From NCBI RefSeq assembly GCF_024505045.1, contig NZ_JANIBM010000003.1:124001-188000 (forward strand): a stretch of DNA of 64,000 bases, given 5' to 3'. Under the pieces are notes generated by a model that did not search any database, was not told where the DNA came from, and worked only from the letters and a program-made list of their open reading frames with translations. The DNA is from Methylomonas aurea. GTDB lineage: Bacteria > Pseudomonadota > Gammaproteobacteria > Methylococcales > Methylomonadaceae. Shown here piece by piece: positions 8,489 to 17,591 of this stretch; the stretch's first letter is position 1; each line of letters opens with the position of its first letter. The position numbers were made by a program, and so were the translations under genes.

Positions 8489-9196
8489 ATGGCGAAAACT
8501 GAGATCGTATCGGTCATCGCCGCCCACCCGGACGATGAAATTCTGGGCTGCGGCGGTACCATCGCCGGCCATATTGCCAAAGGCGACCAGGTTCATGTAC
8601 TGATTCTGGCGGAAGGCATTACCAGTCGGGACGGCATGGCCGATCGCGGCAAATGCCAGTCCGATTTATCCGAGCTGGCTAAAGCAGCCCATAACGCCAA
8701 CGATATTCTGGGCGTCACCTCATTGACCCTGAATAATCTGCCGGACAACAGGATGGATTCGCTGGATAGGCTCGATGTGGTCAAAATTGTCGAGGCCTTC
8801 GTGCAAGCGAATGCGTCTACGATCGTGTATACCCACCATGCCGGCGACGTGAATATCGACCACCGCCGTATTCATGAGGCCGTCGTGACTGCTTGCCGAC
8901 CGATTCCCGGGCAACGGGTGTCGACCTTGTTGTTCTTTGAAGTGGCGTCCAGCACCGAATGGCAGCCGCCGGTGTCGGCACCGGTGTTTGCGCCGAATTG
9001 GTTTGTCGATATTTCCGCCTATTTGCCATTGAAGCTCAAAGCCTTGAATGCCTATGCCAGCGAGATGCGGCCCTGGCCGCACGCCCGTTCCGTAACCGCG
9101 CTGGAACATCTGGCCCGCTGGCGGGGGGCAACGATAGGCGTTGCCGCGGCCGAGGCTTTCATATTGGGCCGATACATACACAAAGCTGATAGTTAA
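8489..9196 (+). CDS. PIG-L family N-deacetylase
   Basis: This 235-residue protein begins with VIAAHPDDEILGCGGT, the PIG-L/LmbE zinc-binding AHPDDE motif. A second motif, HHAGDVNIDHRRIHEAV near residue 115, supplies further zinc ligands. Family members remove N-acetyl groups from amino sugars such as GlcNAc-PI. Between a methyltransferase and pseI, it probably deacetylates an amino sugar so that a different acyl group can be added, perhaps by the FemAB-like protein at 10249. It starts 2 bases after the methyltransferase stop. Confidence 0.82.
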   Translation: MAKTEIVSVIAAHPDDEILGCGGTIAGHIAKGDQVHVLILAEGITSRDGMADRGKCQSDLSELAKAAHNANDILGVTSLTLNNLPDNRMDSLDRLDVVKIVEAFVQANASTIVYTHHAGDVNIDHRRIHEAVVTACRPIPGQRVSTLLFFEVASSTEWQPPVSAPVFAPNWFVDISAYLPLKLKALNAYASEMRPWPHARSVTALEHLARWRGATIGVAAAEAFILGRYIHKADS

Positions 9197-9201
9197 CGTA
9201 T

Positions 9202-10245
9202 ATGCAAATAGCAAACAGACCCATTGGAACAGGCCATCGGCCTTTCGTAATCGCCGAAATGTCCGGCAACCACAACCAGTCGCTGGAACGGGCGCTGGAA
9301 ATCGTCGACGCCGCCGCCCAGGCCGGCGCACACGCGCTGAAAATCCAAACTTATACCGCGGACACCATTACGTTGGACGTCGGCGAAGGCGAGTTTTTCA
9401 TTTCCGATCCGAGTTCGCTTTGGAAAGGTACCTCGCTGCATAAGCTGTATCAGCAAGCCTATACGCCGTGGGAATGGCATAAAGCCATTTTCGACCGTTG
9501 CCGCGAACTGGGGATGATCGGTTTTTCGACGCCGTTCGACGAGACAGCAGTCGATTTTCTGGAAGAGCTGAACGTACCTTGTTACAAGATCGCCTCGTTC
9601 GAAAACATCCATCTGCCGTTGATTCGGAAAGTGGCGGCAACCGGCAAACCGATGATTATCTCCACCGGTATGGCAACCGTGGCGGAATTGGACGATACGG
9701 TGCGGACGGCGCGCGAAGCCGGCTGCAACGACATCGTGCTGTTGAAATGTACCAGTTCCTATCCGGCCACGCCGGACAACACCAATATCCGCACCATTCC
9801 GCACCTGCGCGAACTGTTCGGCTGCGAAGTGGGCTTGTCCGACCACACCATGGGTACCGGCGTCGCGGTGGCCAGCGTCGCGTTGGGCGCCAGTGTCATC
9901 GAAAAACACTTTACGCTGTGTCGCGCCGACGGCGGCGTCGATAGCGCATTTTCGCTGGAGCCGGCGGAAATGGCGACATTAGTGGTCGAAACCGAGCGTG
10001 CCTGGCAGGCCTTGGGCGAAATCAGCTATGGCGTAACGGAAGCCGAAAAAAAATCGCTGCAATTTCGCCGCTCGATTTACATTGCCCGCGACGTCGCCGC
10101 CGGCGAAACCTTGACTGTCGAGAATCTGCGTTGCGTCAGGCCGGGATTGGGTTTGCCGCCCAAATACTACGAAACCTTGCTGGGGCGCAAGGTCAACCGC
10201 GACGTGAAAAAGGGTACACCGATGTCCTGGGATTTGCTCGGCTGA
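9202..10245 (+). CDS. pseI: Pseudaminic acid synthase, PseI
   Basis: The 347-residue NeuB-family protein has the TIM-barrel start FVIAEMSGNHNQSLERA, the KIASFE and MIISTGMA strands near residues 130-155, LSDHTMG near 212, and GGVDSAFSLEP near 245, which is typical of PseI. A C-terminal SAF/antifreeze-like domain starts near 285. The enzyme condenses the 2,4-diacetamido altrose with phosphoenolpyruvate to make pseudaminic acid. Its position after pseB, pseC and pseGH supports PseI over sialic or legionaminic acid synthase. Confidence 0.92.
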   Translation: MQIANRPIGTGHRPFVIAEMSGNHNQSLERALEIVDAAAQAGAHALKIQTYTADTITLDVGEGEFFISDPSSLWKGTSLHKLYQQAYTPWEWHKAIFDRCRELGMIGFSTPFDETAVDFLEELNVPCYKIASFENIHLPLIRKVAATGKPMIISTGMATVAELDDTVRTAREAGCNDIVLLKCTSSYPATPDNTNIRTIPHLRELFGCEVGLSDHTMGTGVAVASVALGASVIEKHFTLCRADGGVDSAFSLEPAEMATLVVETERAWQALGEISYGVTEAEKKSLQFRRSIYIARDVAAGETLTVENLRCVRPGLGLPPKYYETLLGRKVNRDVKKGTPMSWDLLG

Positions 10246-10248
10246 GTA

Positions 10249-11319
10249 ATGGCGGAAATCGAACAACCTTGGGCTAAGCGCTTACCTTTCGATCTCGATG
10301 AAGCTTTGGCGGCGGCGAATTTGAAGGCCCGGCCGTACTTGGAAGATCGCGATAGTTGGCATAACTCGGCAGATCGCGCCGAATATCTGCCGGTGGCGTA
10401 TAGCAGGGCCATGACCGACTACCAGTTGGCTTACTGGCGCGGCAGCGGGCAGCAGCTATTCGACCTGTCGCTAGTGCTTTACCAGGACAAGCATCCCTGC
10501 GGCATCTGGCCTCTGAGCCTTTGCTTCGTCGGTAACGCGCGCATCGGCAGCAACGGCGATGCGCTGTTGCCGCCGCTGTTCGTTGCCGGGCTGACGGCAA
10601 ACGTCAGAAAAAAGCTGTTGCAAAGTTGCCTGGATTTCGTCGCTACGCTGGCGCGCAAATTCGACATCGGCCAATGGCAGTCGCTGGCTGCATTCGAAAA
10701 TCGGCCCGGCGTCAGCGAATGGCAGCACTTGGCTTTGTGCCGCGGTGCGACCGCAACTTGTGGCTACGAATTGTTTATCGATTTGCATCCTTCCGTTGCC
10801 GAGATTAAATCCGGCTTTCGTAAGAGTTACCGGCCTTTGGTGTCGTTGGGCGCCAAACTCTGGCAGATCGCGGTTTTGGACGGTCGCGACGATCGGGTCT
10901 GGGACGAATTCAAGAATCTGCACCGCGAAGTCGCCGGCAAGGTTACGCGGAGCGACGACAGTTGGCGCTGGCAACACGAAGCCGTCGCGTCCGGCGATGC
11001 GTTTCTGGTGTATCTGCGCGACGGCGCGCAACGCATGGTCGGCGGCGGTTTTTTTCAAGTGAGCCGCGACGAGGGCGTATACGCCGTGGCTGCCTACGAT
11101 AGGGCGCTATTCGACAAACCCTTGGGGCATGCCGTGCAATACCGGGCCATAGAGGAAATGAAAAGCCGCGGAGTCCGTTGGTACAAAATCGGCGCCCGGC
11201 CCTATCCCGGCGATCAACCGCCGCCCAGCGAGAAGGAGCTGCGGATTGCCGAATTCAAACAGGGTTTCGCCTCGCATATTTTCCCGTGCTACCGCTTGAC
11301 CGCCAGCCTATGCCATTGA
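10249..11319 (+). CDS. FemAB/GNAT-like acyltransferase
   Basis: This 356-residue protein starts 3 bases after pseI. Its C-terminal half has the FemAB/BioF2-like acetyltransferase pattern: FRKSYRPLVSLG, then HREVAGKVTRSDDSW, and a final IAEFKQGFASH that resembles the FemAB 'FK.gfg' ending. Such proteins transfer acyl or aminoacyl groups to amino groups of sugars or peptidoglycan. Here it may add a non-acetyl acyl group to the nonulosonic acid precursor after PIG-L deacetylation. That pairing is inference. Confidence 0.65.
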   Translation: MAEIEQPWAKRLPFDLDEALAAANLKARPYLEDRDSWHNSADRAEYLPVAYSRAMTDYQLAYWRGSGQQLFDLSLVLYQDKHPCGIWPLSLCFVGNARIGSNGDALLPPLFVAGLTANVRKKLLQSCLDFVATLARKFDIGQWQSLAAFENRPGVSEWQHLALCRGATATCGYELFIDLHPSVAEIKSGFRKSYRPLVSLGAKLWQIAVLDGRDDRVWDEFKNLHREVAGKVTRSDDSWRWQHEAVASGDAFLVYLRDGAQRMVGGGFFQVSRDEGVYAVAAYDRALFDKPLGHAVQYRAIEEMKSRGVRWYKIGARPYPGDQPPPSEKELRIAEFKQGFASHIFPCYRLTASLCH

Positions 11320-11449
11320 TTTCTGGGTCCTGGAACCTGTCCTGCGAACAAACATCCGCCTATCGCTATGCCATGCACTCGATAACATCCAGCCCGTTCC
11401 GTGGAAAGTGCAGCGGTCGCAGTTTGCCGAGCCGGCAAGGAGCTTGTTG

Positions 11450-12352
11450 ATGGCAAATGTTTCCGTAGGCATTGTCTCTTATAACCGGCCGGAGTTGCTG
11501 AAGCGGGCCATCGAATCGGCGATCTCGCAAACCTATCGAGACCTGGAGATTATCGTTAGCGATAACGGCAGTACCGATCCGCGAGTCCGGCACATCATCG
11601 ATGAATTTGCGGCTAACGATCCGCGCATCAAATGCTTGTTCCATCCGGTCAACCAAGGGGCGTTTTTCAATTTCCGGGCGGCTTTGAATGCCGCCACCGG
11701 CCGGTACTTCATCTGGCTGGCCGACGACGATTATTGGTGCACGGAGTATTTGGAACATATAGTGGCCAAAGCTGAACAAAGCGGGGCGGCATTGATATAC
11801 GGCCGCTGCGAGATTATCGATGCCGAAACCGCTAGCGACGACCGCGTGGTCAAGGAAATGGCAACGGCTTCAAGCAGAGTGGCGGCGATGGCCAATTTCG
11901 TTCGTCTCGACACCGATGCCGTCTTCTATGGACTGTTTCCTACCGCATTGGGCCGGAGGTTGGCCGCGTTGTTACGCTTTTGGCGGATACCGCCGAAGCT
12001 GGCCGCGGATTGGCCGTTTCTTGAATATAATTTCGTCAGTTACGCCTTTATTTTCGGCCTGTTGAGTTCGGGCGGATATTGCAACGCCAGTAGCGAAAAT
12101 ACCGTGCATTTCGTCGGCGGCCGAGCGCCGTTTCCGCATTCGCCGAGTTTGGGTTGGCGCCATCTGTGGTTGTTACTGATGTATGTCTCGGTCCACTTGC
12201 AAATGGCGAACCGGTTTGCCCATGCCGCGTATTCCGCCGCCAGTTGGCCCGGCGTACTGTTCTCGCCGGTTGCGGTGGGTTATTTGTTTTGCCGCCGGCT
12301 CGGCATGATTTTGAGCCAAAGATTAAACACACTGAAAAAAGGTCTGAAATGA
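11450..12352 (+). CDS. Family 2 glycosyltransferase
   Basis: The ATG at 11450 is preceded by AAGGAG at 11438-11443 and gives 300 residues. The GT-A start VSVGIVSYNRPELLKRAIESA and the IIVSDNGSTD nucleotide site are near residues 5-45, and the metal-binding WLADDDYW is near 90. The C-terminal part has hydrophobic stretches near residues 185-205 and 265-290 that may associate with the membrane. It probably adds one sugar of the glycan. An earlier in-frame start at 11408 lacks a ribosome site. It overlaps the next gene by ATGA. Confidence 0.85.
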   Translation: MANVSVGIVSYNRPELLKRAIESAISQTYRDLEIIVSDNGSTDPRVRHIIDEFAANDPRIKCLFHPVNQGAFFNFRAALNAATGRYFIWLADDDYWCTEYLEHIVAKAEQSGAALIYGRCEIIDAETASDDRVVKEMATASSRVAAMANFVRLDTDAVFYGLFPTALGRRLAALLRFWRIPPKLAADWPFLEYNFVSYAFIFGLLSSGGYCNASSENTVHFVGGRAPFPHSPSLGWRHLWLLLMYVSVHLQMANRFAHAAYSAASWPGVLFSPVAVGYLFCRRLGMILSQRLNTLKKGLK

Positions 12353-13221
12353 GCGTAAAAACCAAAATCAAGGATTGGCTGTATACGAACTATCCGGGGT
12401 CGAAGCAAAAGGTGGAAAGCTTCTTTGCCGATGCGCCGCTACTAAGGAAACTGTTGCGCGTCGGCTTTACCCCGACTTTTCAAGGCTGGGGTATGTCGAC
12501 CTTTACCCATACGCCGTGGGGCAGCGCGACCGATCTGGGTGACATTGAGCTCGCTTTCAACGAAACCTGCGGCCAGCTAACCGAACTGGTTAAAAACGAC
12601 GGATTCAAACTGACCCAATTCAAGCCGGCCGAGCGGCTGAGCATGTTGAATTCGTTGATGTGGCGGCATTACATCGTCTTCTGGAGCGCCACTTTTGCCG
12701 CCAAATACGCACCGCGCGGGACACATAATTTCGTCGAATGCGGGGTTTGCGACGGCCTGACTTCTTTTTTTGCGTTGAATGCGGCTTCCCGTGGCGGCTC
12801 CGATTGGGGCGCTTACCTGTACGACGCTTGGGAGGCGATGCGCGGCGATTTGTTGCTGGAAAGCGAGAAGGGCAACCAAGGCGAATATGCGTATCTGAAC
12901 GTCGACGTCACCCGGGCCAATCTGGCCATGTTCGGCGATCGGGTGCGCTTCAACAAGGGCTACATTCCGGAATCGTTTGCCGGTTCGGAAAATCCCGAGG
13001 CGATTGTGTGGATGCATATCGACTTGAATTCGGCGACGCCGACCATCGCCGCACTCGACTTTTTCTGGCCGCGTATGGTTGCGGGCGGCGTCGTGTTGTT
13101 CGACGATTACGCCTGGCCCGGTTACGAAGATACCCGCAATCTGATTCTGCAGTGGTTGAAAGATAAGGACGGCACTCTGTTACCGTTGCCTACCGGGCAA
13201 GCGTTGATCTTTAAACGTTAG
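12349..13221 (+). CDS. TylF/MycF-like sugar O-methyltransferase
   Basis: The ATG at 12349 overlaps the upstream stop and gives 290 residues. NFVECGVCDGLTSFFAL near residue 125 matches SAM motif I of the TylF/MycF family, and WMHIDLNSATPT near 222 and VVLFDDYAWPGY near 245 supply the conserved Asp residues that bind metal in macrocin O-methyltransferases. These enzymes methylate hydroxyls of deoxysugars with Mg2+. In this locus a glycan sugar is the likely target. A spacer of 42 bases separates it from the ABC transporter. Confidence 0.75.
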   Translation: MSVKTKIKDWLYTNYPGSKQKVESFFADAPLLRKLLRVGFTPTFQGWGMSTFTHTPWGSATDLGDIELAFNETCGQLTELVKNDGFKLTQFKPAERLSMLNSLMWRHYIVFWSATFAAKYAPRGTHNFVECGVCDGLTSFFALNAASRGGSDWGAYLYDAWEAMRGDLLLESEKGNQGEYAYLNVDVTRANLAMFGDRVRFNKGYIPESFAGSENPEAIVWMHIDLNSATPTIAALDFFWPRMVAGGVVLFDDYAWPGYEDTRNLILQWLKDKDGTLLPLPTGQALIFKR

Positions 13222-13263
13222 TCGCGGAAGCGAGCCGATGGGCTGTCGTTTTAAGGAGCAAAA

Positions 13264-15045
13264 ATGCGCTTTTTGATGCTGGTTTTCAGAATCATTCCGG
13301 AAGATTGGCATCGGCGTTTTTTTGGCTTGGTCGCTTTATATCTGTTGTTGGGCGTGTTCGAGATGCTCGGCGTCGCGTCGATCATGCCTTTTGTCGCCTT
13401 GTTGTCCGATCCGTCGGCACTGGCCAAATCCTCGACCGGCCAGTTGTTCGCACTGGTCAGTCCCGTGCCGCTGGAGCAAATACCGGTACACGTGGTGGGC
13501 TTGGTCGTGTTGTTTTTGTTCGTGTTCGGCAACGTGCTCGGCTTGGCGTCGATGTGGTTGTCGATCCGGTTTTCGGCGCGGTTGGGCGTCAGATTGGCCG
13601 GCGAATTATCGCTGAGCTTTTTCGCCAGGGGCTTGCCGTTTTTGCGGTCGCAGAATCCGACGATTCATGCCAATTACGTGGTCAGAGAAATCGATCGGGC
13701 CGTGTCGGGCGGCATCCTGCAGTTGTGCCTGATTGTCAGTAAAACCTTTCAGGTTGCCTTGGTCGTTGTGCTGCTGGCTTTGGTTTCGCCGTTATTTTCC
13801 GCGGTTTTCGGGTTGGCGGCCATCGTCATGTACTCGTTGTTCTTTCGCGTATTGAGAAAGAAAATGGCCGGAGCCGGCGAGGCGATTTTGCACGCTACCG
13901 GAAATGCCACCCGTGCGGCTACCGATCTGTTCGCTTCGGCCAAGGAAGTGTTGGTACGCGGCAATCTGAATTACTTCGTCGGCGGCGTGTGCGGCTGGTT
14001 GGATGAATACCACCATGCCGATCAGGTTTCCAGGGTGTATCCGATGATCCCTAAATACCTGATAGAGTTGCTGGCGTTCTCAATGTTGTTGTCTTTGCCG
14101 ATTTACCGTTCCTGGAGCGGCGGCGAATACCGTTCGCTGGTACCGTTCATCGCCTTGTTCGCTTACGCCGGCTACCGCCTGCTGCCCAATTTGCAGCAGG
14201 TTTACGCCAGTCTGAGTATTCTGAAATTCAATGCCGCTGCGGTCGAATATCTCGGCCAATGTCTGGCGGAAGCCAGGGCGCGGACGGCGGGCGTCACCAG
14301 GATCGAGCGCTTTGACCGGAGCATGGTCTTCGAAAATGTGGCCTATACCTATCCGGGCAGCGATAGCCCGGCGCTTGCCGGTGTGTCGTTACAGATCGCT
14401 GCCGGCGAGAAAGTGGCGATCGTCGGCGTTTCCGGGAGCGGAAAAAGTACCTTGCTCGATTTGATCCTGGGTTTGGTGCCGGCTGCAAGCGGAACGATTG
14501 CGATCGACGGGATCGAGCTTGCCGATCAACGATTGTCATGGGCGACCGAATTGGTCGGCTACGCGCCGCAAGCGCCGCTGATCTTGGGTGCCTCGGTTGC
14601 CGAGAATATCGCGTTCGGCATTCCGGCCGACGCGATCGATCAACCGCGCTGCCGCGAGGTTGCCGATTTTGCATTGGCCGGCGACGTGGTCGGCAATTTG
14701 CCGCGCGGAATGGCTACTGTCCTCGGCAGTGGGGGCGTGGCGCTTTCCGGTGGCGAAGCCCAGCGCATATCGATCGCCCGTGCGTTGTACCACGACCCGC
14801 AAATCGTTGTGCTCGACGAGCCGTCCAGCGCCTTGGACCCGATATTGTCGGCCCGCTTGTTCGAAAAATTGTGCGCGATTGGCTTCCGGAAAACGGTGGT
14901 CGCGGTGACTCATAACTGGGACGTTCTGCCTGGGTTCGACAAAGTCGTCTTGATGGACGCCGGCCGCCTGGCCGCGATCGGCAGCTATGCCGAGGTGGCG
15001 CCGCTGGTCGAGGAACTGCGCAAGCGCGAGCCTGCCGAAGTTTGA
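13264..15045 (+). CDS. ABC transporter, fused permease and ATPase, PglK-like flippase
   Basis: The 593-residue half-transporter has a hydrophobic N-terminal domain with about six membrane segments (residues 15 to about 310). Its ATPase has Walker A GVSGSGKST near 390, signature LSGGEAQRISIARAL near 495 and Walker B IVVLDEPSSALD near 515. This is the layout of PglK/MsbA-type exporters, and PglK flips lipid-linked oligosaccharides across the inner membrane. It is the only exporter in the glycan locus as seen here. AAGGAG at 13254-13259 is the ribosome site. Confidence 0.85.
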   Translation: MRFLMLVFRIIPEDWHRRFFGLVALYLLLGVFEMLGVASIMPFVALLSDPSALAKSSTGQLFALVSPVPLEQIPVHVVGLVVLFLFVFGNVLGLASMWLSIRFSARLGVRLAGELSLSFFARGLPFLRSQNPTIHANYVVREIDRAVSGGILQLCLIVSKTFQVALVVVLLALVSPLFSAVFGLAAIVMYSLFFRVLRKKMAGAGEAILHATGNATRAATDLFASAKEVLVRGNLNYFVGGVCGWLDEYHHADQVSRVYPMIPKYLIELLAFSMLLSLPIYRSWSGGEYRSLVPFIALFAYAGYRLLPNLQQVYASLSILKFNAAAVEYLGQCLAEARARTAGVTRIERFDRSMVFENVAYTYPGSDSPALAGVSLQIAAGEKVAIVGVSGSGKSTLLDLILGLVPAASGTIAIDGIELADQRLSWATELVGYAPQAPLILGASVAENIAFGIPADAIDQPRCREVADFALAGDVVGNLPRGMATVLGSGGVALSGGEAQRISIARALYHDPQIVVLDEPSSALDPILSARLFEKLCAIGFRKTVVAVTHNWDVLPGFDKVVLMDAGRLAAIGSYAEVAPLVEELRKREPAEV

Positions 15046-15073
15046 CAGGCCTGGGAATCCACAAATTTCGCAG

Positions 15074-15102
15074 GTGAAAGCCGTCGGCCTATCGTGTATC
15101 AT
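15074..15102 (+). promoter_or_regulatory. Candidate sigma-70 promoter before rfbF
   Basis: In the 153-base gap between the ABC transporter and rfbF I see a -35 GTGAAA (15074-15079), a 17-base spacer and a -10 TATCAT (15097-15102, five of six consensus bases). It would give a leader of about 90 bases before the ATG at 15199. A T-rich stretch (TTTTTTCTTT at 15110-15119) follows but has no strong hairpin before it. This could be a second start of transcription for the CDP-sugar module. Confidence 0.45.
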
Positions 15103-15198
15103 CCACCGTTTTTTCTTTAGCTCGCTCGCGTTGAAAAATAAAATGGTGCGTCCGTTACAGCCCCGCCGATTGGCTGCCGACCTTTTTAAAGTTGATTC

Positions 15199-15978
15199 AT
15201 GAAAGCAGTCATTCTGGCCGGCGGGCTCGGTACCCGCATCAGCGAAGAAACCGTTTCCCGCCCCAAACCGATGATCGAAATCGGCGGCAAGCCGATTCTG
15301 TGGCACATCATGAAGATATACTCCGCGCACGGCATTAACGAGTTCATCGTGTGCTGCGGTTACAAGGGATATGTCATCAAGGAGTATTTCGCCAATTATT
15401 TTCTGCATATGTCGGACGTCACCTTCGACATGCAAAAAAACCAAATGGAAGTCCACCACCGCTACGCCGAACCTTGGCGGGTGACGCTGGTCGACACCGG
15501 CGACGACACCATGACCGGCGGCCGCTTGAAACGGGTCGCCGCCTATCTGCAAAACGAAACGGCATTTTGTTTCACCTACGGCGACGGCGTGGCCGATGTC
15601 GATATTTCCGCTGCGATTCGCTTTCACCAAGGCCACGGCAAGTTGGCCACCGTCACCGCCGTCCAGCCTGCCGGGCGCTACGGCGCCTTGGATTTGGCCG
15701 GAACCCGGGTCAAAGGCTTCATGGAAAAACCGAAAGGCGACGGTGGCTGGATCAACGGCGGTTTCTTCGTGTTATCTCCCGAGTGCGTGACGTACATCGA
15801 CGGCGATGCAACCCATTGGGAAGCCGAGCCATTGACCCGTTTGGCGCAGCAAAGCCAACTGATGGCGTTCGAACACGCCGGCTTTTGGCAGCCGATGGAT
15901 ACGCTACGCGACAAGAATCAGCTCGAGGAGTTGTGGCAATCCGGGGCCGCACCGTGGAAGGTTTGGCATGAATCCTGA
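15199..15978 (+). CDS. rfbF: Glucose-1-phosphate cytidylyltransferase
   Basis: The 259-residue protein has the nucleotidyltransferase loop [23 protein letters not shown] at its N-terminus (family motif GLGTRI...PKPM), [13 protein letters not shown] near residue 125 with the metal-binding Asp, and [18 protein letters not shown] near 175, all typical of RfbF. It makes CDP-glucose from CTP and glucose-1-phosphate. It overlaps rfbG by 11 bases. Length matches the family (about 257). Confidence 0.94.
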   Translation: MKAVILAGGLGTRISEETVSRPKPMIEIGGKPILWHIMKIYSAHGINEFIVCCGYKGYVIKEYFANYFLHMSDVTFDMQKNQMEVHHRYAEPWRVTLVDTGDDTMTGGRLKRVAAYLQNETAFCFTYGDGVADVDISAAIRFHQGHGKLATVTAVQPAGRYGALDLAGTRVKGFMEKPKGDGGWINGGFFVLSPECVTYIDGDATHWEAEPLTRLAQQSQLMAFEHAGFWQPMDTLRDKNQLEELWQSGAAPWKVWHES

Positions 15979-17044
15979 ATTCTGGCAAGGCAAGCGGGTG
16001 TTCGTCACCGGCCATACCGGTTTCAAAGGTTCCTGGTTGACGATGCTATTGCATTCGTTGGGCGCGACGGTTTACGGCTATGCCTTGCCTCCGGCCACTG
16101 CACCGGCGCTGTTTGTCGAGGCCGGCGTGGAATCGCTGCTCGCCGCGCATGTGCTGGCGGATATTCGCGATCTGCCTGCTTTGGCGGCGGCGCTGGACCA
16201 GGCCCGGCCTGATATCGTCTTGCATCTGGCGGCCCAACCTTTGGTACGGTATTCCTACCGCGAGCCGGTCGAGACTTTTCAGGTCAACGTGCTGGGAACG
16301 GTAAATGTACTGGAGGCGGTGCGCCGGCAAAGCACGGTCCGCGCCGTTGTCAACGTTACCACCGATAAGTGTTACGAAAACCGCGAGTGGTTGTGGCCTT
16401 ACCGCGAGAACGAAGCCATGGGCGGCCGCGATCCTTATTCGGCCAGCAAAGGCTGTGCGGAATTGGTGACGGCCGCTTACCGGGCGTCGTTTCTGGCGCA
16501 GGCGGGTGTGCATTTGGCCTCGGCCCGTGCCGGCAACGTGATCGGCGGCGGCGATTGGGCGGAAGACCGTTTGCTTCCGGACGCGCTGCGTGCGTTGGAC
16601 CGCGGCGAAGAATTGGTGATTCGGGCACCGAATGCGACGCGGCCCTGGCAACATGTGTTGGAACCGCTATCCGGCTATTTGGTGTTGGCTGAGCATTTAT
16701 TCGAGCATGGCGAGTCATTCGCCGAAGGCTGGAATTTCGGACCGCACGAACAGGACGCCAAGCCGGTGGCTTGGTTGCTGGGCGAATTGGCGAAGTGCTT
16801 CCCGACTCTGAATTGGCGTTCAGAACCGAGCGATCTGCACGAAGCGCATTTTCTGAGCCTGGACAGCAGCAAAGCCCGGCAGCGTTTGGCTTGGCAACCG
16901 CGCTGGCGCTTGCAGATTGCCATCGAAAAAACTGCCGCCTGGCACCAAGCTTGGCGCAACGGCGAGGACATGGCCGAGTTCAGCGTCAGACAAATTCGGG
17001 ATTACCGGCGAGCGCCGCATGGAGACGGTCTTGGCGCAATTTGA
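15968..17044 (+). CDS. rfbG: CDP-glucose 4,6-dehydratase
   Basis: The 358-residue extended SDR has the NAD-binding [11 protein letters not shown] near residue 15, [12 protein letters not shown] near 85, the catalytic VTTDKCYEN near 130, and [11 protein letters not shown] (Tyr-x3-Lys) near 158. RfbG converts CDP-glucose to CDP-4-keto-6-deoxyglucose. It is followed by an epimerase and a C-methyltransferase rather than RfbH, so the keto sugar seems to be diverted away from 3,6-dideoxyhexoses. Confidence 0.93.
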   Translation: MNPEFWQGKRVFVTGHTGFKGSWLTMLLHSLGATVYGYALPPATAPALFVEAGVESLLAAHVLADIRDLPALAAALDQARPDIVLHLAAQPLVRYSYREPVETFQVNVLGTVNVLEAVRRQSTVRAVVNVTTDKCYENREWLWPYRENEAMGGRDPYSASKGCAELVTAAYRASFLAQAGVHLASARAGNVIGGGDWAEDRLLPDALRALDRGEELVIRAPNATRPWQHVLEPLSGYLVLAEHLFEHGESFAEGWNFGPHEQDAKPVAWLLGELAKCFPTLNWRSEPSDLHEAHFLSLDSSKARQRLAWQPRWRLQIAIEKTAAWHQAWRNGEDMAEFSVRQIRDYRRAPHGDGLGAI

Positions 17045-17591
17045 AGTCATCGCGGCGCCGTTGGCCGGATTGAAATTGATTCGGCGGCGCTGTTCGGAAG
17101 ACAGTCGCGGCTATTTTTCCCGGTTTTTCTGCGCGGACGAATTAAACGCTGCCGGCTTTTCGGAACCGATCGCTCAGATCAACCAGACGCTGACTCGCCG
17201 CCGCGGTACGGTCAGGGGCCTGCATTTCCAGTATTCGCCCCACGCCGAGACCAAACTGGTCAGTTGCCTTCGCGGGCGGATATTCGATGTTGCGGTCGAT
17301 TTGCGCAGCGGTTCGCCGACCTTTCTACACTGGTACGGCGTGGAATTGTCAGCTAATAACCGCGAGTCGCTGCTGATTCCGCAAGGTTTCGCCCACGGTT
17401 TCCAGACTTTGGAGGACGACTGCGAATTGTTGTATTTGCATAGCGCGGCCTATGCGCCGAGTGCGGAAGGTGCGTTGCATGCGTTGGAACCGAGAGTGGC
17501 TATCGATTGGCCGTTGGCGATTACCGAAATGTCGGAGCGCGATCGGCAACACTCAAACCTACCATCCGATTTTCAAGGTATCGAGCTATGA
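17019..17591 (+). CDS. RmlC-like sugar 3,5-epimerase of the CDP-sugar module
   Basis: Translation from the ATG at 17019, inside the end of rfbG, gives 190 residues of the RmlC cupin family. Visible features are SRGYFSRFFCADELN near residue 30, RGTVRGLHFQYSP near 60 with the catalytic His, and IPQGFAHGFQTLEDD near 120. The Tyr-rich YYAPHHER block of true RmlC is replaced by AYAPSAEGAL, so the specificity may differ. It probably epimerises C3 and/or C5 of CDP-4-keto-6-deoxyglucose. Its stop overlaps the next ATG. Confidence 0.8.
   Translation: METVLAQFEVIAAPLAGLKLIRRRCSEDSRGYFSRFFCADELNAAGFSEPIAQINQTLTRRRGTVRGLHFQYSPHAETKLVSCLRGRIFDVAVDLRSGSPTFLHWYGVELSANNRESLLIPQGFAHGFQTLEDDCELLYLHSAAYAPSAEGALHALEPRVAIDWPLAITEMSERDRQHSNLPSDFQGIEL

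Noticed and set aside
14536-15636. 366-residue minus-strand frame across the ABC transporter and rfbF
   Set aside because: It spans two genuine genes and the spacer between them and shows no domain.
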